In this document: one piece after another, positions 1 to 9,812 of the stretch | Layout of the letters: every line of letters starts with the position of its first letter | Position numbering within the stretch: the stretch's first letter is position 1 | Assembly: GCA_934141445.1 (NCBI GenBank) | Contig: CAKPCF010000015.1 | Location: 1 to 38,191, forward strand | Length of the DNA stretch: 38,191 bases | Direction: 5' to 3' | From: an uncultured Clostridia bacterium | GTDB lineage: Bacteria > Bacillota > Clostridia > TANB77 > CAG-508 | The notes under the pieces: generated by a model | The model's database searches: none | The model's input: only the letters and a program-made list of their open reading frames with translations | What the model was told of the DNA's origin: nothing | Position numbers and translations under genes: made by a program

Positions 1-144
1 ACATAAATAATTTTGAATCTCAAACTCGTTCTAAAGTGTTTATATAGTAATACGATTTTTACTCATTGTCAACAAAATTACTATATTTTAATAAAGATTC
101 GTTCGACATTTTTTGCATTTCAAACATATAATTTTATAAAAAAA

Positions 145-184
145 ATAAGGAATCTCAGTATTTACTTTTACTAAAATTCCTTAT
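145..184 (-). terminator. Rho-independent terminator after the DUF3592 gene
   Basis: A 9-bp perfect inverted repeat (ATAAGGAAT at 145-153, ATTCCTTAT at 176-184) is followed on the minus strand by a run of T, as expected for the end of the leftward transcript of the DUF3592 gene. Bases 1-144 hold nothing I recognise. Confidence 0.65.
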
Positions 185-270
185 ACCGTTTTAGGAAGTT
201 ACCAAAAACTTCCACCACCGGCTAAAATTATTACTACTACCATTGATAATTCCAAAATATTTTTTACCAA

Positions 271-687
271 TTAAATAATTATGAAAATTACACCTATAAT
301 AAGAAAAACTACACCAAGAATAATCTCTGCATTCTCTCCTGATACATAAAATTCATCAGGCTTAATAGGATTATAATAAATATCAACTTCATCACCAATT
401 CTATATTTACTATTTCCAGATGAACTCGTTGCCTTTTCTGTATATGTTTGACCATCAACAGTATACTCATATATTGGAAACTCAACTGAATAACTTCTAT
501 CATGTTCTCTATCGTAATTGCGTTCAACATCTATATCAACAACAGTTCCCTTTGTTACACTCGTACAATTTTTCTTTTTTCTAAAAAACATTATAATAAG
601 CAAAAGTCCAATTACCGCAAATATTATTCCAAAAATTCTTGCTCCTCCTGCTCCTAAATTTATTTCTCCTCCTACTTCTGAACTCAT
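271..687 (-). CDS. DUF3592 family membrane protein
   Basis: A 138-residue protein with a transmembrane helix near each end (about residues 16-35 and 121-138) and a soluble beta-rich middle. The middle contains the pattern typical of DUF3592 proteins: G-T-V-V-D-I, then P-I-Y-E-Y-T-V-D-G, then Y-R-I-G-D-E-V-D-I-Y-Y-N-P near residue 105. The family's function is unknown; the middle domain probably faces one side of the membrane. The ATG is preceded by AGAGGT at good spacing. The gene stands alone between its own terminator and the 3' end of recD2. The family assignment is by recognition of the motif only. Confidence 0.8.
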   Translation of the reverse strand: MSSEVGGEINLGAGGARIFGIIFAVIGLLLIIMFFRKKKNCTSVTKGTVVDIDVERNYDREHDRSYSVEFPIYEYTVDGQTYTEKATSSSGNSKYRIGDEVDIYYNPIKPDEFYVSGENAEIILGVVFLIIGVIFIII

Positions 688-755
688 TTTTTTTACCTCT
701 ATTTAATTATTATATTTTTTATATCATACCCATATTATTTTATCAATACAATATT

Positions 756-2979
756 TTACAACTTTAATTTTTCCTTTAATCCAGTATTACGCTTTCTATT
801 TTCTGAATTATTTACCATAAAATCTATGAGTTTACTGTTTCCAATAACTATCAACATTTTTTTTGCTCTTGTCATACCAGTATATAATAAATTTCTTGTA
901 AGTAGCATATTTGAAGAAGGTGGAATTGCTAAAATTACAACATCAAACTCACTTCCGTTGTGCTTTATGTATTGTTATTGCATAAGCATGTTCTAATTGT
1001 TCTAGCTCTGAAAAAGCATACCAAGCAGTTTTTCTATCATCAAAATATACTTCTAGCTGTTTTTCTTCAAAATCAATTTTAGTTATTCTTCCAAGTTCTC
1101 CATTAAAAATTCCTGTACCATTTTCATATTTTATATCTGTTTCTTTCCTACCTTTTTCCCAATATATATCATAGTTATTTTTTATTTGCATTACTCTATC
1201 GCCTTCACGAAAAATAACACCACCATAATTCTTCTCCATCAACTCTTCTCTATGTGGATTTAATGCTTCTTGCAGAGATTTATTCAATTCTTTCGTACCA
1301 ATTTTTCCCTTTTTAGTTGGTGTTAAAACTTGAATGTTAGTAAAAAAATCATAATTTCCATATTTTTTTAATCTCTCTTTACTCAATGATATAACTTGGT
1401 ACAACATTTTATCTTGATTTGATTCATTTATATAAAAGAAATCATCTTCTGAATCTTCTTCATAGTCTTTTTTTCCAATGAAATTTACACCATTATTAAC
1501 ATCATGTGCATTAACTATTATTTTACTTTTAGCTGCTTGTCTAAAAATCTTATTTAATGAAACAGTTGGAATTTGCTCTGATTCAATTAAATCTTTTAAA
1601 ATGCTTCCTGGTCCTACTGATGGCAATTGGTTTGAATCACCAACTAGTATCAATTTACTACCTAAAAATAAAGCTTTTACTATATAATTCATTAAAAAAA
1701 TATCAACCATTGACATTTCATCAATTACCAAAACATCAGCATCTATTGGTGATATATCTGCATTTATACTTTCTAATTTATCATCTTCAACTTTTCCTAT
1801 TTCTAATAATCTATGAATTGTTTTAGCCTCTTCACCAGTTGTCTCTGTCATTCTTTTTGCTGCTCTTCCAGTAGGGGCACATAGAACTACTTTTTTTCCT
1901 TTAGATTTATATAATTCTAACATGCATTTAATTATAGTTGTTTTTCCTGTTCCTGGTCCACCAGTAATTATACAAACATTATTCTCATTTATTTGTTCTA
2001 TTGCCTCAAACTGCTTTTCAGATAGCTTTATTGATAATTTCGATTCCTGTTTACTTATTTCTTCTTTAAAGTTTTTAATATACTTTACATTTTTAAAATT
2101 TTGTAATTTCTTAATTCTTTCAGCAATATTATTTTCAGCCCTATAAAATGGAAATAAATAAACCCACTCATCATCATTACGATTCTCAATAGCTATTTCT
2201 TCCTTCATATTTAAGTTAATTAGGACATTCTCTATATTTTTTCTATCAACTTCTAATATTCCTTCAACAAACACAATTAAACTTTCTTTTTGAACACAAG
2301 TATTGCCATTATAACTAGCTGTAAGTAAAGCATACTTTATTCCACTTTTTATTCTACTTTCACTATCTTTTGCAACGCCTATTTGAAGAGCAATACTGTC
2401 TATTTTATTAAAATCAACTCCATAAACAATGTCTATTAAAATATATGGATCATCTTCTATTTTTTGTACAGCATCTCTTCCTAAAGCATCAAAAACCTTC
2501 TTACTATTATTAGCACCAATTCCAAATTTTTCTAAGAATCCAACAATCTGCCATAGTTCCCATTTTTCGTTAAATTCTTCTCCTATTTCATAAGCTTTAT
2601 CTTTTGAAATACCTCTTATTTCTGCTAATCTTAATGGTTCAAATTTAAAAATATTGATACTTTCATCACCAAATTTTTCTATTATTTTATGTGCAGTTGC
2701 TGGTCCAATTCCTTTTATTGTTCCACTTGCCAAATATTTTTCTAATGCAACAGCCGTTTCTGGCATAAGCTTTTCAAAGCTATCAATTTTAAATTGTTCA
2801 CCATATTCTTGGTGAGTTACCATTTTGCCTGCTAACTTTAATGAATCCCCAGCTGCAATAAAAGGCAAATAGCCTACAACAGTAATCTCATCTTGTTCAT
2901 CTGTTTTAAAAACAGCTATGCAATAGCTGTTAGATTCATTCTGATATATAAAATCTTCTATTTGTCCTTTTAATTCCAA
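756..2979 (-). pseudogene. recD2: RecD2-type DNA helicase, frameshifted near the C-terminus
   Basis: RecD2 (YrrC) is a 5'-3' superfamily 1B helicase in DNA repair. The first reading frame (949-2979, 676 aa) has an N-terminal OB-like region, helix-hairpin-helix repeats (about residues 85-180), Walker A G-G-P-G-T-G-K-T-T near residue 340 and Walker B V-I-D-E-M-S. It stops after H-K-A-Q-R-K, inside the motif V/VI region. The next frame continues directly with G-S-E-F-D-V-V and then the motif VI stretch Y-T-G-M-T-R-A-K, ending at a TAA at 756-758. One extra base near 957 explains the break; removing it restores a protein of about 742 aa. There is no homopolymer at the site. The start is a TTG with AGGAG upstream. 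As sequenced the product lacks the arginine of motif VI and should be inactive. A sequencing error is possible. Confidence 0.85.
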
Positions 2980-3184
2980 TTTAGTCTCCTATCTAAAATT
3001 TATGTTTTGAAATGTTAATAATCGACATTTTTCACTATAGAAATACATAGATTTACATTTTTCTCCACTTATTTAATATTTTTTCACTTTTATTATTTTA
3101 GTTATTCTATCAAAAATATATTATTTTTTCAATACAGCTATTATAAAAGTTTCCTCTGTGCCCGTGGCACTTTTATGTAAAAAA

Positions 3185-3220
3185 AGCTATACTATTAGAT
3201 ATCTTTCTAATAATATAGCC
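3185..3220 (-). terminator. Terminator downstream of the exporter operon
   Basis: A 15-bp stem with one or two mismatches (3185-3199 with 3206-3220, 6-nt loop) is flanked by A and T runs on both sides, so it can end transcription in either direction. It lies just past the stop codon of the coiled-coil exporter partner (minus strand) and separates that operon from recD2. Confidence 0.75.
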
Positions 3221-3246
3221 TTTTTTATTTATGCTATAATAGCATT

Positions 3247-5346
3247 TTATTTATTTTCATCTTCATTATTTAAAACAATGTTTTCATTTGTTTCTTCTTT
3301 AGAACTTGTTTTTATTGAATCTAACATTGTAATAAATTTAATGCTATCTCTCTTTTCGTCACTACCAAATGTTGTAAATTCATTTGATAATTGTTCCAAT
3401 TTCTTTCCTCTAGTTACAAGATTATTTAAATCTACATTTACATATTTACATATCTTTTGTATACCTTCTTCATTAAATTTATGAACACCATCTGCTAAAG
3501 TTGTTGTTCCATCTAATAAAGAATTGCTTCCATCTAATAATGTATTTGTACCATTTTTCAATGTTTCAGAACCATCAGCAAGTTCTTTTATTCCACTTGT
3601 TAATGATGTACTTCCATTTGCAAGTGCAGAAGCACCAGTTGAAATTGTTTTTGCTGCTTCTACTAGTTGTGAGTTAGCTGATGTTAATTGTTTAGTAGAA
3701 GAATTTAATGTTGATAAACCGCTTTTTACTTGTGATGAGCCAGAGCTTAAATTTTCAGTACCAACAGATAATTGATTTAAACCTGTTGATAAAGTTGAAG
3801 CTCCATCTGATAATTTCTTTGAATTTTCAACTAAAGCCCCTGTTCCAGCTTTTAAAGCTACTGCACCTTCACCCAAAGTATCAATTCCTGCTCCTAATTC
3901 TTTAGCACCATCTTGAATTGACTTAATTCCAGTTGCTAAGTCTGTTACTGTTTTTCCACTTGCTTTTAATGTTTCTATTGTTTCATTTAAAGCACTAATA
4001 TTCATTGTTAAATATTCTATATTAGCACTATTTAATTTTCTTTGATTTGTTAAAACTTCTTTTAATTCTTCTTGTTCTTCTGTTAAACTTTCTAATTGAC
4101 TATCAACTACATTGTTCATATTTTCTATTTTTTCAATATTCGCTTTATCAGCATTTATTAAATTATTTAGTTTTTCTATTTTTTCTGTACTATTATCTTC
4201 TTTTTGCATAACTGCAATTGAGTCTAATATTGTTCCAGCACCATTTTCGATAGCTGTAGCACCAGCTTTTAAATTTGTTGTTCCTTCTGCTACTTCTGAT
4301 AATTTTGAATCAACAGTTTCAATTCCAGCTGATATTGCTGTTGCACCAGATGCAATTGTTTTTGAACCTTCATCTAATTTTTTGCTATTTTCATTTAAAC
4401 TGCTAATTCCTGAATTTAATTCATCATATTTTGAATTTAAAGTATCTACACCACCAGAAACTTGGTTCATAGCACTATTAAATTCTTCAGATTTATCTAC
4501 GTATTCTTCTGTTCCTGACTTTAAATTTTGAGCTCCATCATTTAATGTATTAGCACCAGCTTTTAATGTGTTAATTCCAGTATTTAAAGTTTGAGCTCCA
4601 CTATTTAATTGTTCCACACCATCTTTTAAAACAACAACGCCATCTTTTAAGCTAATTGTTCCTTCTTCAATTTGATTACTTGAATCTTGTAAAGTATTTG
4701 CTTGTTCAAATATTTCATCAAATTGTGTCCAATCAATATCCTCATCTAAAACCTTTGGAGTACAATATGTTATTATGTTTTTCATTTCAAAATTTGTTGT
4801 TTCCATAGATATTTTAATTTCACTTGGAATATCTATATCAAACTCACTTGATATATTTAAGCTTTCTTGTAATCCTGGCATTGCCATACCAAATACAATT
4901 GTTTTATTTCCATTTTCAATTACTTTTCCATTTGTAATTTCAATGTTTTTATTATTTTCATTATCAATAATTGTTCCAGAAACTACAACAAATGGTGTAT
5001 ACATAGTTTCTGTTTTTCCATTTATATTAACTTGTTTTTCTGATTTATTTTTATATTTTAATGTAATTTCTACATTTCCACTTTTTCCAGCTAATTCTTG
5101 TGCTGAAATTTCTTCACCATTCAATTTGTATTTTACTTCACAATCTACTGGTAAATCTTTATCTGTTTCACTTTGTTCAACATTTCCATCTTTATTAGTA
5201 CTTACTATTGATTTATACTTTTCGCCATTACTGTTTAGCTTTGAATAAATAGTTTCATCATTTGTAACAGCAAATACTGGCATTGTATAGCAAAGCATTG
5301 CTATTATCATAATTATTGCAACAGTCTTTTTTACTAAACTATTCAT
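3247..5346 (-). CDS. Exported coiled-coil protein, YhgE/Pip-like, partner of the MMPL exporter
   Basis: A 699-residue protein. Residues 1-26 form a signal peptide ending P-V-F-A. About residues 40-210 are a beta-rich domain. The rest is dominated by repeats of the form L-x-x-G-x-x-x-L-x-x-G-A (L-K-D-G, L-N-S-G, L-N-D-G and similar) that predict long coiled coils, interrupted by a charged helical hairpin near residues 380-450. This repeat style is typical of YhgE/Pip-like and X-x-x-L-x-x-G proteins found beside MMPL exporters in Firmicutes. Unlike full YhgE, I see no C-terminal membrane domain. The ATG at 5346 with GGAAGGA upstream is preferred to a longer frame overlapping the exporter gene. 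It follows the exporter by about 24 nt, so the two are probably cotranscribed. Its role, perhaps a periplasm-like adaptor at the wall, is inference. Confidence 0.75.
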   Translation of the reverse strand: MNSLVKKTVAIIMIIAMLCYTMPVFAVTNDETIYSKLNSNGEKYKSIVSTNKDGNVEQSETDKDLPVDCEVKYKLNGEEISAQELAGKSGNVEITLKYKNKSEKQVNINGKTETMYTPFVVVSGTIIDNENNKNIEITNGKVIENGNKTIVFGMAMPGLQESLNISSEFDIDIPSEIKISMETTNFEMKNIITYCTPKVLDEDIDWTQFDEIFEQANTLQDSSNQIEEGTISLKDGVVVLKDGVEQLNSGAQTLNTGINTLKAGANTLNDGAQNLKSGTEEYVDKSEEFNSAMNQVSGGVDTLNSKYDELNSGISSLNENSKKLDEGSKTIASGATAISAGIETVDSKLSEVAEGTTNLKAGATAIENGAGTILDSIAVMQKEDNSTEKIEKLNNLINADKANIEKIENMNNVVDSQLESLTEEQEELKEVLTNQRKLNSANIEYLTMNISALNETIETLKASGKTVTDLATGIKSIQDGAKELGAGIDTLGEGAVALKAGTGALVENSKKLSDGASTLSTGLNQLSVGTENLSSGSSQVKSGLSTLNSSTKQLTSANSQLVEAAKTISTGASALANGSTSLTSGIKELADGSETLKNGTNTLLDGSNSLLDGTTTLADGVHKFNEEGIQKICKYVNVDLNNLVTRGKKLEQLSNEFTTFGSDEKRDSIKFITMLDSIKTSSKEETNENIVLNNEDENK

Positions 5347-5369
5347 TTTAAAATCCTTCCTTTCATAAA

Positions 5370-7439
5370 TTATTCTTTTATTTTTCTCATTCCTGCTGTT
5401 GATTTGCAAATTATTTTATCAAAAGTCATTAAGAAAGCTGGTAACATAAATATTACAACTGCCATACTAATTATTGCTCCTCTTGACATTAACGTACACA
5501 AAGAACCAATCATTTCAATCTTTGAATATGCTCCAACACCTATTGTTGCTCCAAAGAAACATAATCCACTAACTATAATTGAACCAATTGATGTTTCAAG
5601 AGAAAGGCTAATAGCTTCTTTCTTATCTTTTCCTTCTTTTCTATTGTTGACATATTTTGTAGTAATCAATATTGCATAATCTATTGTTGCTCCTAATTGA
5701 ATTGTTCCAATTACTATTGAAGCAATAAATGGTAATACAGTATTGGTATAGTATGGAATTCCCATATTGATAAATATAGCAAATTCAATAACTACAATTA
5801 AAATTACTGGTAATGAAATTGATTTCATTACACATATCATTATTAAGAAAATAATTCCAATTGAAACTGTATTTACACTATTAAAGTCGTGATTACTTAT
5901 TTCAACTAAGTCTTTCATTAAAGGACCTTCACCAGCTAGAATAGCATCACTATCGTATTCTTTAATGATATTATTTATTTCATTTACTTGATTATTTAAC
6001 TCATCTGTTGCCATTTCGTAATTTGAATTAACAATTATTATTTGATATTTGTCATTTTCAATTTTATTTATCAATTCATCTGGTAAGATCTCTGTAGGTA
6101 TTCCTAATTTTTGCAATTTAGATAAACTTAATGACCATTCCATACCATCTAATTTATCTATTCTATCAATCATTTCATTTACTTTAGCATCATCTAAATC
6201 TTTATCTATTAAAATCATTTCTGTTGAAACCATGTTAAATTTCTCTTTTAATTCAGAATTTGCTATAACACTTCCTAAAGTATCTGGTAATGATTTATCT
6301 AGATTGTAATAAATTCCAGTATTTGTATATCCATAATAAGCTATTGGCAATATAATTACAAATATTGCTAAAGCCCATTTATAATGTTTTACTATAAAAT
6401 CTTTTAATTTTGTAAATTTAGGTAAAATAACTTTATGTTTTGTTTTCTCAATTAAAGAATTACAACATAAAATCATTGCTGGTAAAATTGTAACAACACA
6501 AATTACTCCAAATAGAACACCTTTTGCCATTACTAAACCTATATCTTTACCTAAAGTTAAGTTCATACTACATAAAGCTAAGAAACCAGCAATTGTTGTT
6601 AATGAACTACCAACAACTGAAACTAAAGTTTTACTAATTGCTGTTGCCATTGCTTCATAAATATCTTTTGCAGTTTCTTTTTCTTGAATATAACTATGAT
6701 ATAAGAAAATTGCAAAGTCCATTGTAACACCTAATTGAAGAACACTACTAATTGCTTTTGTAATGTATGATGTTTCTCCTAAAAATACATTTGTACCCAT
6801 ATTATATAAAATTGCAATTCCTATATTAAGTAGTAATAATATTGGTGCAAAATATGAATCTAATGCGATTTGTAAAATTACTAAACATAGCCCAACTGCT
6901 ATAAGTACATATGCTGTAATTTCTGAATCAGATACTTGTTTTGTATCTAATACCATAGCAGACATACCACTTATTTTACATCTTTCATCAGTAATATCTC
7001 TTAATTTTTGAACTGTTTCAAGTGTTTTATCTGATGATATTGAATCTTTAAAAGTAACTGCCATTAGTGTTGAATCATCTTTGTATAAAGAATCTTGTAT
7101 TTCATCTGGTAACATTTCTACTGGTATTCCTTCTCCAAGTACATCAGCTAAGCTTGCTACTAATTCTACATTATCTAATTTTTTAATTTCTTCTTCCAAC
7201 TTTAATATATCTTTTGTAGGCATATTATCTAGAATTATAATCGAATATCCACCCATATTAAATTCATCTGATAATATGTTTTCGCCTTTAATTGTTTCTA
7301 CATCATCTGGTAAATATACAAGAATATCATAATTTATTCTTGTTGCTTTTATTCCAAATATTGATGGAATAATTAAAAGTAATGCAATAACTAATATTGC
7401 TTTTCTATGTTTACAAATAAATTCACCGAATTTCTGCAT
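5370..7439 (-). CDS. MMPL/RND-family membrane exporter (YdfJ-like)
   Basis: A 689-residue integral membrane protein with the duplicated RND layout. Each half has one helix (about residues 12-30 and 345-365), a soluble domain of about 150 residues, then a cluster of five helices. The second half contains G-A-T-I-D-Y-A-I-L near residue 590, matching the MMPL proton-relay helix; the first half has the matching G-V-T-M-D-F-A-I-F near residue 240. MMPL exporters move lipids, fatty acids or hydrophobic drugs using the proton gradient. The start at 7439 (MQKFGEF) is chosen because AAGGAG lies 7 nt upstream; a longer frame to 7460 has no such site. It heads the operon with the coiled-coil partner and is controlled from the divergent TetR promoter region. 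The substrate is unknown. Confidence 0.85.
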   Translation of the reverse strand: MQKFGEFICKHRKAILVIALLLIIPSIFGIKATRINYDILVYLPDDVETIKGENILSDEFNMGGYSIIILDNMPTKDILKLEEEIKKLDNVELVASLADVLGEGIPVEMLPDEIQDSLYKDDSTLMAVTFKDSISSDKTLETVQKLRDITDERCKISGMSAMVLDTKQVSDSEITAYVLIAVGLCLVILQIALDSYFAPILLLLNIGIAILYNMGTNVFLGETSYITKAISSVLQLGVTMDFAIFLYHSYIQEKETAKDIYEAMATAISKTLVSVVGSSLTTIAGFLALCSMNLTLGKDIGLVMAKGVLFGVICVVTILPAMILCCNSLIEKTKHKVILPKFTKLKDFIVKHYKWALAIFVIILPIAYYGYTNTGIYYNLDKSLPDTLGSVIANSELKEKFNMVSTEMILIDKDLDDAKVNEMIDRIDKLDGMEWSLSLSKLQKLGIPTEILPDELINKIENDKYQIIIVNSNYEMATDELNNQVNEINNIIKEYDSDAILAGEGPLMKDLVEISNHDFNSVNTVSIGIIFLIMICVMKSISLPVILIVVIEFAIFINMGIPYYTNTVLPFIASIVIGTIQLGATIDYAILITTKYVNNRKEGKDKKEAISLSLETSIGSIIVSGLCFFGATIGVGAYSKIEMIGSLCTLMSRGAIISMAVVIFMLPAFLMTFDKIICKSTAGMRKIKE

Positions 7440-7471
7440 TTTCCCACTCCTTCTTTCCATATTTCTCCAAC

Positions 7472-7567
7472 TGACTATTAGTCACTTTCTATATTATACT
7501 ATCTTACTGACCAATAGTCAATAGTTTTTTAAAAAATATTGACTAACAGTCATTTTTGTGAGATAAT
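7472..7567. promoter_or_regulatory. Divergent promoters with three TetR-type operators
   Basis: Three 13-bp imperfect palindromes of the form TGAC-n5-GTCA lie at 7472-7484, 7508-7520 and 7540-7552, with centres 36 and 32 bp apart. The leftward exporter promoter reads TTGACT (complement of 7516-7521), 17 bp, TATAAT (complement of 7493-7498); the middle operator covers its -35 and the left operator lies at its start site. The rightward regulator promoter reads TTGACT (7539-7544), 17 bp, GATAAT (7562-7567), with the right operator over its -35. The layout predicts repression of the exporter and autorepression by the adjacent TetR protein. Confidence 0.8.
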
Positions 7568-7642
7568 CTATTTGTAGTAATAAATAATAATCATTTTTAC
7601 TTAGATATAACTTATTTACAAGTTAAAGGTGGTGCTAATTAA

Positions 7643-8329
7643 ATGAAAAAAAGTTTTTTAGAAAAAAATATTGTCAAATCAGAAAATAATATTAGTAATA
7701 AGAAAAATAATAATGTAGACAAAAATGAAAATATTACTGAAACTAATAACGAAAATAGTAAAGAAAACCGTTTATTGTCAACAGCATTTAAGCTTTTTAC
7801 TGAAAAAGGTATAAAAGATACATCTATTCAAGAAATCGTTGATAAGGCTGAAGTTGGAAAGGGTACTTTTTATTTATATTTTAAAGATAAATATGAAATT
7901 AGGGACATACTAATTGTTAATAAATCTAGAAAATTATTCAAGGATGCTCTTGCAGAACTACGAAAAAATTCTATAGATTATTTACCAGACCAAGTAATAT
8001 TCATAGTTAATTATGTTATAGATGAACTTGAAAAAAATCAAACTTTATTAAAGTTCATATCTAAAAATTTATCTTGGGGAATTTATAGTAAAACAGTAAA
8101 CAAAATATATGAAGAAAATGAAGTTGAAGAAGATGGTGTATTTCAACTTTTCTATAAAGGATTAGAAGAATATAATATAAAATTAAAAGATCCTTATGTT
8201 ACATTATATATGATAATTGAACTTGTAAGTTCAACCTGCTTTAATTCAATTCTTTATAAAGAACCTTTACCTATCCAAGAATATAAACCATTTTTATATG
8301 ATGCAATAAAAAAATTGATGGCAGAATAG
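7643..8329 (+). CDS. TetR/AcrR-family transcriptional regulator
   Basis: A 228-residue protein. After a low-complexity Lys/Asn-rich extension of about 40 residues comes a TetR DNA-binding domain (about residues 45-95) with the family signature L-F-T-E-K-G-I-K-D-T-S-I-Q-E-I, then V-G-K-G-T-F-Y-L-Y-F-K-D-K in the recognition helix. The C-terminal half is helical and divergent, as expected for a ligand pocket. It is transcribed away from the MMPL exporter, and three matching palindromes occupy the shared promoter region, so it very likely represses both. AAAGGTGG precedes the ATG. The extension is longer than usual; initiation inside it is possible, but no better site was seen. The ligand is unknown. 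Confidence 0.88.
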   Translation: MKKSFLEKNIVKSENNISNKKNNNVDKNENITETNNENSKENRLLSTAFKLFTEKGIKDTSIQEIVDKAEVGKGTFYLYFKDKYEIRDILIVNKSRKLFKDALAELRKNSIDYLPDQVIFIVNYVIDELEKNQTLLKFISKNLSWGIYSKTVNKIYEENEVEEDGVFQLFYKGLEEYNIKLKDPYVTLYMIIELVSSTCFNSILYKEPLPIQEYKPFLYDAIKKLMAE

Positions 8330-8396
8330 CTATTTGATGTTTTTTATATCTAATATGCAAATTTCAGCATATCATTTATTTAGTTTTTAATATACA

Positions 8397-8448
8397 AAAG
8401 CTCATAAATATAGTTACTTAAAATGTAAATAACTTATTTATGAGCTTT
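8397..8448. terminator. Convergent bidirectional terminator between tetR and dnaJ
   Basis: A 14-bp perfect stem (AAAGCTCATAAATA at 8397-8410 with its complement at 8435-8448) and a 24-nt loop sit between two genes that converge. It can serve both the regulator transcript and the heat-shock operon. Confidence 0.75.
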
Positions 8449-8456
8449 ATTCTATT

Positions 8457-9617
8457 TTATCCAAATATACCTTTTCTCTTTATTGGTGGTTGTTCATTCA
8501 TAGTTTTAGCAAGTTCTACTAAAAGTTCTCTTTGTTCATGTGTTAATCTCTTTGGAACTTGTACTATAACAGTAAATACAAAATCGCCTCTCCAATTTCC
8601 ATTGATACTTTTAAATCCTCTATTTTTAATAGTAAATTTTGTGCCAGTTTGAGTACCTTCTGGAATCTTAAACTTTTCCTTTGTTCCATCAACCATAGGA
8701 ACTTCTATTTCTGTACCTAAAGCAGCACCAGTAAATGTTATTGGAACTTCGCACAAAACATGTTCTGCTTTTCTTGAATAGATACTATGCTTCTTTACAT
8801 GAACAACTATGTATAAATCACCTTTTGGTCCGCCATTTACACCTGGTTCGCCTTCACCCTTTAGTACAATTGTTTGACCTTCATCAATTCCTTCTGGAAT
8901 TTTAACTTTAATTTTTACAGACTTTCTAACATATCCTTTTCCTCTGCAATCAACACAAGGCTCTTTTATTACTTTTCCTGTTCCAGCACAATTTGGGCAT
9001 ACTTTTTGTGTAGCCATTTGTCCAAATGGTGTTGTAACAACTTGTTTTATTTTTCCTGTTCCATTACAAGTTGAGCACTTTTCTGCTGTTGTCCCCTTCT
9101 TAGCACCTGTGCCTGAACATGATGGACAAGTTTCATTTCTATTTAAGCTTATTTCTTTTTCAACACCTAAATAAGACTCTTCAAAAGTAATATCTAAGCT
9201 AATCTTTAAGTCTACACCTTTTCTTGGTCCATTACTACTTGTTCTACCTCTAGAAGAACCTCCAAAGAATGAAGAAAAGATATCTCCTAAATCTCCAAAG
9301 TCTCCGAAATCTGAAAAGCCACCAAATCCATCAAATCCTGAACCATAAGAATAATATCCTCCACCTTGTGAGCCATTTCCAAATCCTTGTGGACCATCAA
9401 ATCCAAATTGGTCATACATTTTTCTTTTTTGACTATCTGATAATACTTCATAAGCTTCATTTACCTCTTTAAACTTAGCTTCTGCTTCTTCTTTATTATC
9501 TGGATTAGCATCTGGGTGGTATTTTTTTGCTAATTTTCTATATGCTTTTTTTAATTCTTCATCAGTTGCATTCTTTTCTACACCTAAGACTTCGTAATAA
9601 TCTCTTTTATTTGCCAT
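8457..9617 (-). CDS. dnaJ: Chaperone protein DnaJ
   Basis: Type I DnaJ of 386 residues, the co-chaperone that delivers clients to DnaK and stimulates its ATPase. The J domain spans about residues 1-70 with H-P-D near residue 34. A Gly/Phe-rich linker follows (about 75-125), then a cysteine-rich zinc domain with four C-x-x-C-x-G-x-G repeats (C-P-S-C-S-G-T-G, C-S-T-C-N-G-T-G, C-P-N-C-A-G-T-G, C-V-D-C-R-G-K-G), then the C-terminal substrate-binding barrels. It is the last gene of the hrcA-grpE-dnaK-dnaJ operon, 195 nt after dnaK. Length and domain order are normal. Confidence 0.97.
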   Translation of the reverse strand: MANKRDYYEVLGVEKNATDEELKKAYRKLAKKYHPDANPDNKEEAEAKFKEVNEAYEVLSDSQKRKMYDQFGFDGPQGFGNGSQGGGYYSYGSGFDGFGGFSDFGDFGDLGDIFSSFFGGSSRGRTSSNGPRKGVDLKISLDITFEESYLGVEKEISLNRNETCPSCSGTGAKKGTTAEKCSTCNGTGKIKQVVTTPFGQMATQKVCPNCAGTGKVIKEPCVDCRGKGYVRKSVKIKVKIPEGIDEGQTIVLKGEGEPGVNGGPKGDLYIVVHVKKHSIYSRKAEHVLCEVPITFTGAALGTEIEVPMVDGTKEKFKIPEGTQTGTKFTIKNRGFKSINGNWRGDFVFTVIVQVPKRLTHEQRELLVELAKTMNEQPPIKRKGIFG

Positions 9618-9738
9618 CTATTCTTTCACATTCCTTTCAAAAGTGCCTTTATTGCATAATAATTTATGCAGTCTTATAGAATTCATTATATTATAGTATT
9701 TTCCAATTTTTTATAATATAACTTAATTTATATAAACA

Positions 9739-9798
9739 AACAAAATGTGGGATTATGTATATAACTATTTCCCAGTTTGCATAAACCCACTTTTTGTT
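9739..9798 (-). other. Long hairpin between dnaK and dnaJ
   Basis: Bases 9739-9751 pair with 9786-9798 (12 of 13), and an inner TTATG/CATAA extends the stem. On the minus strand it is followed by a moderately T-rich stretch. It could be a partial terminator that lowers dnaJ relative to dnaK, or an mRNA-stabilising 3' structure; the sequence does not decide between them. Confidence 0.5.
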
Positions 9799-9812
9799 CA
9801 TATTATCCTATA

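Noticed and set aside
940..970. Programmed ribosomal frameshift in recD2
   Set aside because: No slippery heptamer or prfB-like signal is visible, and RecD2 is not known to use frameshifting.
3143..3176. Nested hairpin with a GTGCC-ACG-GGCAC tip on the minus strand, reminiscent of a guanidine-II (mini-ykkC) hairpin
   Set aside because: Only one such hairpin is present, the ACG loop is not in the required tetraloop form, and it lies after rather than before the exporter operon.
3480..4700. Apparent direct DNA repeats
   Set aside because: They are the coding trace of repeated L-x-x-G heptads in the coiled-coil protein, not a tandem array or CRISPR.
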